Shown here piece by piece: positions 24,400 through 32,487 of a DNA stretch of 41,730 bases; position 1 is the stretch's first letter, and each line of letters begins with the position of its first letter. The DNA lies in assembly GCA_016281605.1 (NCBI GenBank), contig JAEEJA010000005.1, forward strand, positions 1-41,730, written 5' to 3'. The position numbers were made by a program, and so were the translations under genes. The stretch comes from Lachnospiraceae bacterium (GTDB taxonomy: Bacteria; Bacillota; Clostridia; Lachnospirales; Lachnospiraceae). The notes below the pieces were generated by a model. It saw nothing but the letters and a program-made list of their open reading frames with translations. It had not been told where the DNA came from and searched no databases.

Positions 24400-25887
24400 G
24401 TGAGTTCAATAAGATTATATAATACACTTACCAATAAAAACGACGAATTAAAACCAATTAATCCACCTGAAGTAAAGATGTATACCTGTGGACCGACAGT
24501 ATATCATTATGCTCACATAGGTAATTTAAGAAGCTATATAATGGAGGACATCCTTGAGAAATTCTTAAATTATGCAGGGTACAGAGTAAACCGTGTTATG
24601 AATATTACAGATGTGGGACACCTTACATCAGATGCAGATACAGGCGAAGATAAGATGCTTAAGGGAGCAAAAAGAGAAAAGAAAAGCGTTATGGAAATTG
24701 CAAAATATTACGAAGACGCATTTTTTGATGATTGCTCTAAGTTAAATATAAAAAAGCCTGATACTGTTGAGCCTGCTACAGATTGTATACCGGATTTTAT
24801 AAATGTTATAGATGCTCTCGAGAAAAAGCACTATGCTTACAGAGCAGGAGGTAATGTTTACTTTGATACTTCTAAATTAAAAACTTACTATCAGCTTTCA
24901 AATCAGGATGAGGAAGAACTTAAAGATGCAGTTCGAGAGGATGTTACGGTTGATTCCAATAAGAAAAATAAAACGGACTTCGTTCTCTGGTTTACTAAGT
25001 CCAAGTTTGATAATCAGGAATTAAAGTGGGATAGTCCATGGGGCACAGGGTATCCCGGATGGCATATAGAGTGCTCTTGTATCGGCATGAAGCACTTAGG
25101 AGAAACCTTAGATATACACTGTGGTGGAGTTGATAATATATTTCCTCATCATACCAATGAAATAGCACAGAGTGAAGCATATGTGGGTCATAAGTGGTGT
25201 AATCATTGGTTTCATGTTGCACACCTAAATGTTGACAGCGGAAAAATGAGTAAATCTGCAGATAATTTCCTTACAGTATCGCTTCTTGAAGAAAAAGGTT
25301 ATAATCCACTTGCATACAGGTATTTCTGTTTACAATCTCATTACAGAAAGCCGCTTGTGTTTTCTTTTGAAAACTTGGACAATGCAGCCAGAAGCTATGA
25401 AAAGCTATTAAAGAGACTTTCTGTCCTTATAAAGGATGTTGAAGCTAAAACAGGAGAGCCTTATAAGGTAAAGGAAATAGAAGAGCCTGAAAAAAGTGCT
25501 ACATGTAAATTCGATGAAGTTTATAAAGAATTCAGAGAAAAGTTTAATGATGCACTTGGTAACGATCTCAATACCGCAGCCGCATTTACAGTACTTTATG
25601 ATGTATTAAAAGCTGATATCTGTAGCAATGCAAAGCTTATAATAGTTAATGATTTTGATAAGGTATTTTCTCTTAATCTGATAGATGAAGCTATGAAAAT
25701 CGGAGATGATAGCACAGTTACAATTGATGCGGACCTTGAAGGCTATATACTATCTAAGATAGAAGAGAGGAAGCAGGCTAAAAAGGCAAAGGATTTTGCG
25801 AAAGCCGATGCAATCAGGGATGAGCTAAAGGAAAAAGGTATAGAACTTAAGGATACCAGAGAAGGTACTACTTATACATTAGTATAA
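24400..25887 (+). CDS. cysS: Cysteine--tRNA ligase
   Basis: CysRS charges tRNA-Cys with cysteine. The 495 residues show the class I signature HIGN (39-42, after the zinc ligand Cys30 in CGPTVYHYAHIGN), the zinc-site region WHIECSCIG with downstream HHTNEIAQSE, and KMSKS at 282-286. The C-terminal helical domain ends in the usual KAKDFAKADAIRDELKEKGIELKDT. The protein is a little longer than typical (about 465). The start is GTG, well placed after AAGGAG. No T-box leader precedes it, because it follows DUF4340 by only 24 bases, so it relies on the upstream transcript or an internal promoter I do not see. Confidence 0.97.
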   Translation: MSSIRLYNTLTNKNDELKPINPPEVKMYTCGPTVYHYAHIGNLRSYIMEDILEKFLNYAGYRVNRVMNITDVGHLTSDADTGEDKMLKGAKREKKSVMEIAKYYEDAFFDDCSKLNIKKPDTVEPATDCIPDFINVIDALEKKHYAYRAGGNVYFDTSKLKTYYQLSNQDEEELKDAVREDVTVDSNKKNKTDFVLWFTKSKFDNQELKWDSPWGTGYPGWHIECSCIGMKHLGETLDIHCGGVDNIFPHHTNEIAQSEAYVGHKWCNHWFHVAHLNVDSGKMSKSADNFLTVSLLEEKGYNPLAYRYFCLQSHYRKPLVFSFENLDNAARSYEKLLKRLSVLIKDVEAKTGEPYKVKEIEEPEKSATCKFDEVYKEFREKFNDALGNDLNTAAAFTVLYDVLKADICSNAKLIIVNDFDKVFSLNLIDEAMKIGDDSTVTIDADLEGYILSKIEERKQAKKAKDFAKADAIRDELKEKGIELKDTREGTTYTLV

Positions 25888-25892
25888 AAAAT

Positions 25893-25923
25893 CGAGTAGG
25901 GAAGATTTTATCTTCCCTACTCG
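25893..25923. terminator. Bidirectional terminator between cysS and the phosphorylase gene
   Basis: CGAGTAGGGAAGAT (25893-25906) and ATCTTCCCTACTCG (25910-25923) form a perfect 14-bp stem with a TTT loop. A-rich sequence precedes it and TTTATTTATATT follows, so it can serve both convergent genes. Confidence 0.92.
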
Positions 25924-25955
25924 TTTATTTATATTAGAATTCAAGTGGTAAATTA

Positions 25956-28403
25956 TTAACCCATAACAACGGTTACATCATAGTTTTCAACACCCTTCTC
26001 ATAAGGAATTACAGTAGTGTTTTCATACTCTTTACCGTTTACGATAAGCTTCTTAACACCCTTTTCAACACCGTTTGGATTCTCTACCTTGATATTGTAG
26101 ATTCCTTCGCGATACTTACGAGACATGGTAAATCCGTCACCCATCTCAGATGGAATACATGGATCTATAGAAAGACCTTTAAGTGTAGGATATACACCAA
26201 GGATGTACTGGCTGACATTTACGAATGTCCAGGCAGCAGTACCTGTAAGCCATGAGTTCTTAGCCTGACCGAAGAAGTGAGCGTCCTTACCTGCAATCAT
26301 CTGTGAGTAAACATAAGGCTCTGTGCAGTGAATCTCGCTTATATCCTCGATGTAAGCAGGACAGGTTTTCTTATATATTTCAAATGCTCTGTTACCACGT
26401 CCGATAACTGTTTCAGCACATGAAATCCAAGGATTGTTATGACAGAAAATACCTGCATTCTCTTTGTATCCCGGTGGATAAGAAGAAATCTCACCAAGTT
26501 CAAGATGATACTTAGTATAAGGTGGCTGAAGAAGAACAATACCATACTTTGTATCGAGCTTCTCTTTAACAGAATCAAGAGCTCTCTGAGCTTCGCCTGA
26601 CTCAACACCAACGCCTGCAAGTACACAGAATCCCTGTGGTTCAATAAAGATCTGACCTTCTTCGCACTCCTTAGATCCTATCTTCTTACCGTAAGCGTCG
26701 TATGCACGTACGAACCAATCGCCGTCCCAGCCTGCATCTAAGAGAGCATCAGTCATGTCTGCTACTTCCTTGCGAGCTCTTTGAGCTTCAGCATCATCAC
26801 CTGTAAATTCACAAAGATCTGCGTATTCATTACCGTATTTAACAAACATACCACCGATAAATACTGATTCTGCAACAGGGCCTTCGCTAGGACCAAAGGT
26901 CTGGAATGATTCACCCGGCTGCTCTGAGAAGCAGTTAAGGTTAAGGCAGTCGTTCCAATCAGCACGTCCGATAAGAGGAAGCTTATTAGGACCTTTATGA
27001 TTTACTATATAATCAAATGAACGCTTTAAGTGTCCCATGAGAGGAACTGCTTTTGAAACATCATTATCGAATGGTACCATCTCATCTAAGATAGAAGTAT
27101 CGCCAGTTTCTCTTACGTAAGCAGAAGTTCCTGCGATAAGCCAAAGTGGATCGTCGTTGAAACCTGAACCGATATCAGCATTTCCCTTCTTTGTAAGTGG
27201 CTGATACTGATGATAAGCACTTCCGTCTTCAAACTGAGTTGAAGCTATATCAATGATTCTTTCTCTTGCACGCTCAGGTATGAGATGAACGAAACCGAGA
27301 AGATCCTGACAGGAATCTCTGAAGCCCATGCCACGACCGATACCAGATTCGTAGTAGGAAGCAGAACGTGACATGTTAAATGTAACCATACACTGATACT
27401 GATTCCAGATATTAACCATACGATCAAGCTTTTCTTCTTTTGACTTAACTGTAAACTTAGAAAGAAGATTTTCCCAGTTAGCATTTAACTCTGCAAATGC
27501 TTTGTCAACCTGCTCATCAGTCTTAAACTTATCAAGAAGAGCAGTAGCAGGTGCTTTATTGATAACGTTAGGAGCACTAAACTTCTGATCTACAGGATTT
27601 TCACAATATCCGAGAACAAAGATAAGACTCTTTGACTCACCCGGCTTAAGTGTTATATTAATCTGCTGTGAAGCGATAGGATACCATCCACTTGCAACTG
27701 AATTATGTGATGCACCTTCCTCAAGAACCTGTGGGTCTGAAGTAGGACGATATGCACCTAAGAACTCATCGCGACTTGTATCAAAACCATCTACAGGAAC
27801 GTTAACAGCATAAACAGCATAATGATTACGACGTTCACGATACTCTGTCTTATGGTAAATTACAGCACCATCATTTTCTATTTCAACTTCACCTGTATTT
27901 AAGTTACGCTGGAAGTTCTGCATATCATCCAATGCATTCCAAAGACAGAATTCTACATAAGAGAATACTGAAAATGTCTTATCTGCATCAGAATCGTTAG
28001 TGAACTTAAGACGGTTAACTTCACATGTATCATTAACAGGTACAAAAGCAAGTAAATCAGCCTTTAATCCATTCTTAGAAGATGAAAACTTTGAGTATCC
28101 CATACCATGACGACACTCATAAGTATCAAGCTCTGTACGAACAGGCTGCCAAGCAGGATTCCATACTGTATCCCCATCCTTTATATAGAAGTAACGACCA
28201 CCCTCATCATTTGGGATGTTGTTGTAGCGGTATCTGGTAAGACGAAGTAGCTTAGCGTCCTTATAAAAACTATACCCTCCGCAAGTGTTTGAAATTAGTG
28301 AAAAGAAGCTGTTGCTTCCTAAGTAGTTGATCCATGGAAGTGGTGTTTTTGGTGTAGTAATGACATATTCCTTATTTGGATCATCAAAGTAACCAAATTT
28401 CAT
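25956..28403 (-). CDS. Cellobiose phosphorylase (GH94)
   Basis: This enzyme splits cellobiose with phosphate into alpha-glucose-1-phosphate and glucose in the cytoplasm, saving ATP. The 815-residue protein begins [16 protein letters not shown] and continues with [19 protein letters not shown] and AGGYSFYK-type motifs shared with characterised cellobiose phosphorylases. The (alpha/alpha)6 catalytic barrel contains [11 protein letters not shown], whose aspartate (Asp482 or Asp485) is the general acid. There is no signal peptide. I chose the start at 28403 because GGAGG lies 5 to 9 bases upstream and family members begin here; a longer frame runs to 28484 but crosses the leader hairpin. A closely related specificity such as cellodextrin cannot be excluded. 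Confidence 0.93.
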   Translation of the reverse strand: MKFGYFDDPNKEYVITTPKTPLPWINYLGSNSFFSLISNTCGGYSFYKDAKLLRLTRYRYNNIPNDEGGRYFYIKDGDTVWNPAWQPVRTELDTYECRHGMGYSKFSSSKNGLKADLLAFVPVNDTCEVNRLKFTNDSDADKTFSVFSYVEFCLWNALDDMQNFQRNLNTGEVEIENDGAVIYHKTEYRERRNHYAVYAVNVPVDGFDTSRDEFLGAYRPTSDPQVLEEGASHNSVASGWYPIASQQINITLKPGESKSLIFVLGYCENPVDQKFSAPNVINKAPATALLDKFKTDEQVDKAFAELNANWENLLSKFTVKSKEEKLDRMVNIWNQYQCMVTFNMSRSASYYESGIGRGMGFRDSCQDLLGFVHLIPERARERIIDIASTQFEDGSAYHQYQPLTKKGNADIGSGFNDDPLWLIAGTSAYVRETGDTSILDEMVPFDNDVSKAVPLMGHLKRSFDYIVNHKGPNKLPLIGRADWNDCLNLNCFSEQPGESFQTFGPSEGPVAESVFIGGMFVKYGNEYADLCEFTGDDAEAQRARKEVADMTDALLDAGWDGDWFVRAYDAYGKKIGSKECEEGQIFIEPQGFCVLAGVGVESGEAQRALDSVKEKLDTKYGIVLLQPPYTKYHLELGEISSYPPGYKENAGIFCHNNPWISCAETVIGRGNRAFEIYKKTCPAYIEDISEIHCTEPYVYSQMIAGKDAHFFGQAKNSWLTGTAAWTFVNVSQYILGVYPTLKGLSIDPCIPSEMGDGFTMSRKYREGIYNIKVENPNGVEKGVKKLIVNGKEYENTTVIPYEKGVENYDVTVVMG

Positions 28404-28459
28404 TGTATCCTCCGTTCTGCCCTTTAGGCGTAGTAATATTGACGCAAAATATACAGCAA

Positions 28460-28497
28460 AAAGCCGTTTGTGTGTAAGATACATAACAAACGGCTTT
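28460..28497 (-). terminator. Inverted repeat between the secreted-protein gene and the phosphorylase gene
   Basis: AAAGCCGTTTGT (28460-28471) and ACAAACGGCTTT (28486-28497) are perfectly complementary over 12 bp with a 14-base loop. Read on the minus strand, five T residues follow, so it fits a terminator for the gene at 28596-29684. It also overlaps a possible phosphorylase promoter (TTACAC, 18 bases, TATATT on the minus strand), so an operator or attenuator role is possible. Confidence 0.6.
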
Positions 28498-28595
28498 ATA
28501 GCACTATATTCACGTACACACTTATACTAAAGATTATAATACATTAATATCTTAAAATCAATACAGTCTTTAATATAATTGTAATAATTTATAAA

Positions 28596-29684
28596 TCACT
28601 TAACAACCACCTTAATCTTAGTATAGATTGAAGAGTTATAACTGACACTTACCTGGGTTTTACCTTTTTTAAGACCCTTTATAACACCTTTTTTGCTTAC
28701 GGAAGCTACGGCTTTGTTGGAAACAGAGTACTTAATATCGGATTTTACGCTGTTTAGAGCAGAAGTAGGTGTGGTACTTATGTTTAACTTGATTTTTTTC
28801 TTTTTACCTTTTTTTAATTTAATTATTTGCTTCTTAGCTGATATTGAGTTTACTTTAATGTTTGATTGACTTCCTGAGTCAGAAGAGGAATCTCCTGAGC
28901 TCTTTGATGAGTTTGAATTATCGGAAGAAGATGAGGAACTTGAGGATGAAGAGGAGCTTTTTGAGTTTCCGGAAATGTTTATATGATTTATAGCAACCTC
29001 ACCGCCGTCAGGATTATCATATACATATCCTGTTTCTACAGCTGCTAAGTCCTTTGCCTGGACTCTTATCTTTACAGTATCCTGGTTTGATGCAGCGTCC
29101 GGAAGAGTAGCAGAAATCTTTTGCATGGTTTTATTTTTTGAAATTGATACATCTGAACCTGAAATCTTAGAAAATGAAGTTGATGAACCGGTTGCATAGG
29201 ATACACAGAAGTTTTTAAGGCCTTTCTTTGTTGCTCCTATGTAAGCAGAAAATGTAACACTCTCGTAGCCCTTAGTGGAAAGAACAATTTCAAAATAAGG
29301 AGTGGTATCCTTAGCCCAGAGATTTTTCTTTCCGGCAGTCATTGCAGGTTCTTTTAATTCCTTTGAGTCAACTGAACAGTAATAATCTTCACTTGTCCAC
29401 TCTAGTTTTCTGAGAGTAGAACCGTCAAGAGATGCGTAAATCTTTGCACTTCCTGAAGTAAAAGAATAACCGGTCTTTTTAGAACCGTACTTTGTATTAT
29501 TTAATTCCAGGCTTTCCGGGTCAGTTGGATCTGACTCTACGTCGGAAGTACCGGAATAGGTATAATCAAGTGAAGCTATGGTGGAAGCAGCCTTTGAAAA
29601 TGCAGGATTAATAAATGCTCCGGATATTATCAGACTTAAAGCAGATATACAGGTTGTTGCCTTTTTTAAAAATGATTTAATCAT
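28596..29684 (-). CDS. Secreted protein with serine-rich linker and Ig-like (Big) domain
   Basis: The 362-residue protein has a signal peptide (about 1-33, likely cut after AFSKA). A beta-rich domain (about 35-240) follows that may bind a carbohydrate or other surface ligand. Then come a linker with a run of twelve serines and mixed Ser/Asp/Asn (about 240-275), and a C-terminal bacterial Ig-like domain (about 276-362) containing the very basic KKGKKKKIKLN. The basic Ig-like domain probably holds it to the cell wall. No LPXTG- or NPXTG-type sorting signal is present. The start has a GCGAGG site. It precedes the cellobiose phosphorylase gene on the same strand but a likely terminator separates them. 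Confidence 0.82.
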   Translation of the reverse strand: MIKSFLKKATTCISALSLIISGAFINPAFSKAASTIASLDYTYSGTSDVESDPTDPESLELNNTKYGSKKTGYSFTSGSAKIYASLDGSTLRKLEWTSEDYYCSVDSKELKEPAMTAGKKNLWAKDTTPYFEIVLSTKGYESVTFSAYIGATKKGLKNFCVSYATGSSTSFSKISGSDVSISKNKTMQKISATLPDAASNQDTVKIRVQAKDLAAVETGYVYDNPDGGEVAINHINISGNSKSSSSSSSSSSSSDNSNSSKSSGDSSSDSGSQSNIKVNSISAKKQIIKLKKGKKKKIKLNISTTPTSALNSVKSDIKYSVSNKAVASVSKKGVIKGLKKGKTQVSVSYNSSIYTKIKVVVK

Positions 29685-29730
29685 AATAAACCTCGCTTTC
29701 GTTGTTTTATTTCAATTTTATATATATAAT

Positions 29731-29753
29731 AAACTATATTTATTATATAGTTT
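29731..29753. promoter_or_regulatory. AT-rich palindrome in the leader of the secreted-protein gene
   Basis: AAACTATAT (29731-29739) and ATATAGTTT (29745-29753) form a perfect 9-bp inverted repeat with a 5-base centre, about 47 to 69 bases before the start at 29684. It could be an operator or a leader hairpin. Confidence 0.4.
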
Positions 29754-29767
29754 TGATAATAAAAATA

Positions 29768-29797
29768 TACATAGAAATTTTTACATTTTTTTGTCAA
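29768..29797 (-). promoter_or_regulatory. Possible promoter of the secreted-protein gene
   Basis: On the minus strand, TTGACA (complement of 29792-29797) is a perfect -35 box. The best -10 at 18 bases is TATGTA (complement of 29768-29773), which is weak. Confidence 0.4.
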
Positions 29798-29831
29798 GAT
29801 ATGGACAAAAATGGTACAAATCTGTTACTAT
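29788..29831 (+). promoter_or_regulatory. Divergent promoter region with inverted repeat, for the YihY gene
   Basis: TTTTTGTC (29788-29795) and GACAAAAA (29804-29811) form an 8-bp inverted repeat. It overlaps the minus-strand -35 box and a plus-strand promoter TGGACA (29802-29807), 18 bases, TACTAT (29826-29831). A single regulator bound here could control both divergent genes. Confidence 0.4.
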
Positions 29832-29858
29832 CTAATAAGATTATTGAAAGAGGTTAAC

Positions 29859-29915
29859 AAGAGATGTAAAACATCTCTTTGAATCACGGCGCGAAAAGAC
29901 TCGCAAGCGAGTCTT
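29859..29915. repeat. Two tandem perfect hairpins before the YihY gene
   Basis: First hairpin: AAGAGATGT (29859-29867), AAA loop, ACATCTCTT (29871-29879). Second hairpin: AAGACTCGC (29896-29904), two-base centre, GCGAGTCTT (29907-29915). Between them is GAATCACGGCGCGAAA. Both lie downstream of the putative promoter and so in the YihY leader. Neither is followed by a long T run. The function is unknown. Confidence 0.6.
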
Positions 29916-29957
29916 GACAAGTATGTTATTTAGAAAGGGTATTAGAGGATTTATGGT

Positions 29958-30875
29958 ATGACTAAGTTGATAAGTATTATTTTATTAATCGTATCCAGGG
30001 TTAAGATAGTCCTTAAAAAGAATAACGAAGATAATATTGCTGCATTATCAGGCTTATCTGCTTTATTTTTAATATTATCCATAGTACCTTTAATTATGTT
30101 TATTATTTCTATCGCATACATTGTAGCAGGAAGTAAATTCAACATGACTACTCCAACTCAGATACAATCCTCAAGTGAGTTGATAGCGTACTTTATTGGT
30201 GAAATAATAAAAGCCGGGAAAAATGCATCGGGAGCTGCTATTTATACAGCGATTATGGCACTATGGTCAGCAGGAAAGGGGATATTTACCGTAACTGACG
30301 GTATAAGGAGAATATATAAAATTCCGGAAAAACGCAATTGGCTTATGAGAAGGATTATATCCATGGGTTATATTATTGTTATGCTTTTAATATTTGTACT
30401 TGGATTTTTGCTTATGATTTTTTCATCATATATCGGAATGAATCTGGAAAGGAATCTTTTCAATCATTCTCCCGGATTTGCTACTGTTTATTTTTTTCGC
30501 TATATTATAGTCTTTTTGGCTATGTCTTTTTTGTTGACTTTATACATAAAGCTGTACTTGAGAAGAAGAGTTTCTGATAAGAGATATTCCAGAATAAGAG
30601 CGATATACCCCGGCGTTGCTGTGGATATCCTATGTTGGATGGTCATTACCAAGGGGGTTGAAATATATAACAGCGAATTTGCTACTACATCTGTATATGG
30701 TAGCTTGGGAGCAGTTATGATTTGGGTTATGTGGGTGTACTTCTCCATGTATCTTTTACTTTTTGGAGTTCAGCTTAATTATTTGTGCAGAGACATATTT
30801 GCTGATATGAGACTGTTTAAGCTGACTCTTCCGGGAAAGATTAAGGAGAAAAGAAACAATAAAAAGATGGGGTGA
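29958..30875 (+). CDS. YihY/virulence factor BrkB family membrane protein
   Basis: The 305-residue protein has six hydrophobic segments. Family landmarks include NIAALSGLSALFLILSIVPL at the start, WSAGKGIFTVTDGIRRIYK in the middle, and YGSLGAVMIWVMWVYFSMYLLLFGVQLNY near the C-terminus. YihY/BrkB proteins are common in bacteria; an old ribonuclease BN label for the family was an error, and no transport substrate is firmly known. The ATG at 29958 has AGAGG upstream. The stop is one base before the diguanylate cyclase start, so the two are coupled. Confidence 0.93.
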   Translation: MTKLISIILLIVSRVKIVLKKNNEDNIAALSGLSALFLILSIVPLIMFIISIAYIVAGSKFNMTTPTQIQSSSELIAYFIGEIIKAGKNASGAAIYTAIMALWSAGKGIFTVTDGIRRIYKIPEKRNWLMRRIISMGYIIVMLLIFVLGFLLMIFSSYIGMNLERNLFNHSPGFATVYFFRYIIVFLAMSFLLTLYIKLYLRRRVSDKRYSRIRAIYPGVAVDILCWMVITKGVEIYNSEFATTSVYGSLGAVMIWVMWVYFSMYLLLFGVQLNYLCRDIFADMRLFKLTLPGKIKEKRNNKKMG

Positions 30876-30876
30876 T

Positions 30877-32289
30877 ATGATTATGGAAAATAATAATAGC
30901 ATAAAAAGAATTTTTAAATCACTTTCATTTAAAGTTCCTATGATTTTTATTATCAGTTTTATAATCATTTATACTGCAATTAGCATAATAATAATCTTTA
31001 GGGTTAAAAAACAGACTTTGGATGAATATGCTCGATTTGCCGAAGGTATAACCAATATGATGAAGGGTTATATCGATCCTGATATGCTAGACGAGTATAA
31101 AGAAAAGAATTATGAATTGCAGGAGTACAAGGATATAAAAGAAAAGTTTGAGAGTATAAAAAACAATCATCCAGGTGTTAAGTTTTTATACATATTTCAG
31201 TTTGATTCAAAGGGAGTAAGTTGTATTATAGATCTTGAAACCGAAGGTGAGATTACTTATGAGCCGGGTTCTGTGCATAAATTGGATAAACCATTAAAAA
31301 AATATGAAAAAAAACTCATAGCAGGAGAAGAAATACCTATAGTTTATGGAGAAATGAGAGACGGAAAACTTTTGACTTATCTTAAACCGGTTTATGGAGA
31401 TGATGGTAAATGTACCGGTTATTTGGGTGTGGATTTTTCTTTGGATGGACTAAATAAGAGAGTAAATAGATTTGTGATTGATGTTGCTATTATAATGATA
31501 TTACTTATGTTTGCGATACTTGTAATTGATGGTTTGGTTGTTCATAAGATGGTTACAGGTCCTCTTGAAAGGATATCTAAGGGAATCGACTCATTTTCTT
31601 TTGATTCTGAAGAAAATCACTTTAAAAACATAAGAACCATGGAAGAACTCGAGATTAAGTCAGACGATGAGATTGAAAAGCTTAATAATACAATAATAGC
31701 TATACTTAAAAAGAGCTTTTATTATCTTACTCACTTAAATATAGCAAAGAAAGATATAATTGACAAAGATGAAGAAATTGATAATATAACTACTGAGGCT
31801 TATCATGATTCTATGACAGGTGTGGGAAATAAGGTTTCTTTAAAGAAGTTGAAGGAAGAGATTGAAAAAGAGATAAAAAACCAAAATGCGCGCTTTGCGA
31901 TAATTATGGCAGATATTAACAATCTCAAATTCGTAAATGATACATATGGTCATGATAAGGGTGATGAATATATAATCGGCTGTTGCTCATTGATGAAGGG
32001 AATTTTTAAAAATGAGAATATTTTCAGAACAGGTGGAGATGAGTTTGTTACTGTACTAATGGGAAAGGACTATGAAGAAAGGGATGAAAAGCTGCGTGCT
32101 TTGAAGGATCGCTTTAATACAGCCTACAATACTGATGGTATAGAAGAATGGGAAAGGTACAGCGCATCTCTGGGATTTGCAGAGTATGTAGAGGATGACA
32201 AGTCTTTTAAGCAGGTGTTAAAGCGTGCTGACAAGGATATGTATAAGAAGAAGACAGAATTTAAAAAGAAGTACGGAAGCTACAGATAA
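30877..32289 (+). CDS. Membrane-bound diguanylate cyclase with extracellular sensor domain
   Basis: The C-terminal GGDEF domain (about 300-465) makes cyclic di-GMP from two GTP. The active-site signature GGDEF is intact at 386-390, and the Mg/GTP-binding region DINNLKFVNDTYGHDKGDEY precedes it. The canonical RxxD inhibitory site before GGDEF is missing, so product inhibition may be weak or absent. The N-terminus has a helix (about 18-40), an extracellular Cache-like sensor (about 45-195), a second helix (about 206-226) and a HAMP-like linker. The start could be ATG 30877 or ATG 30883; AGATGGGG suits either. It is coupled to the YihY gene. Confidence 0.93.
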   Translation: MIMENNNSIKRIFKSLSFKVPMIFIISFIIIYTAISIIIIFRVKKQTLDEYARFAEGITNMMKGYIDPDMLDEYKEKNYELQEYKDIKEKFESIKNNHPGVKFLYIFQFDSKGVSCIIDLETEGEITYEPGSVHKLDKPLKKYEKKLIAGEEIPIVYGEMRDGKLLTYLKPVYGDDGKCTGYLGVDFSLDGLNKRVNRFVIDVAIIMILLMFAILVIDGLVVHKMVTGPLERISKGIDSFSFDSEENHFKNIRTMEELEIKSDDEIEKLNNTIIAILKKSFYYLTHLNIAKKDIIDKDEEIDNITTEAYHDSMTGVGNKVSLKKLKEEIEKEIKNQNARFAIIMADINNLKFVNDTYGHDKGDEYIIGCCSLMKGIFKNENIFRTGGDEFVTVLMGKDYEERDEKLRALKDRFNTAYNTDGIEEWERYSASLGFAEYVEDDKSFKQVLKRADKDMYKKKTEFKKKYGSYR

Positions 32290-32487
32290 AACTTCTTCAC
32301 AATTAAAACACAAAACTATGTTAGTATTTCAAAGCTGATGATTACCTTAACAATCTAAAGCTCATTAAAAATATGAGCAAATGATTAACAATAAGGGTGC
32401 TTATAATTGGGAGCGAATCAGACAACCCCTTATTATCAAATAAATGTATTTAGGAAATATAAGCGTTCCCGGAATGGAGAAATTATT
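32290..32487 (+). promoter_or_regulatory. Intergenic region with -10 box for the HtrA gene
   Basis: This 198-base gap contains TATAAT at 32402-32407, about 80 bases before the chosen HtrA start, without a good -35. A 6-bp inverted repeat GCTCAT/ATGAGC (32360-32365, 32373-32378) and two copies of TTAACAAT (near 32348 and 32385) precede it. They could be regulatory sites, but no regulator can be named. Confidence 0.35.
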
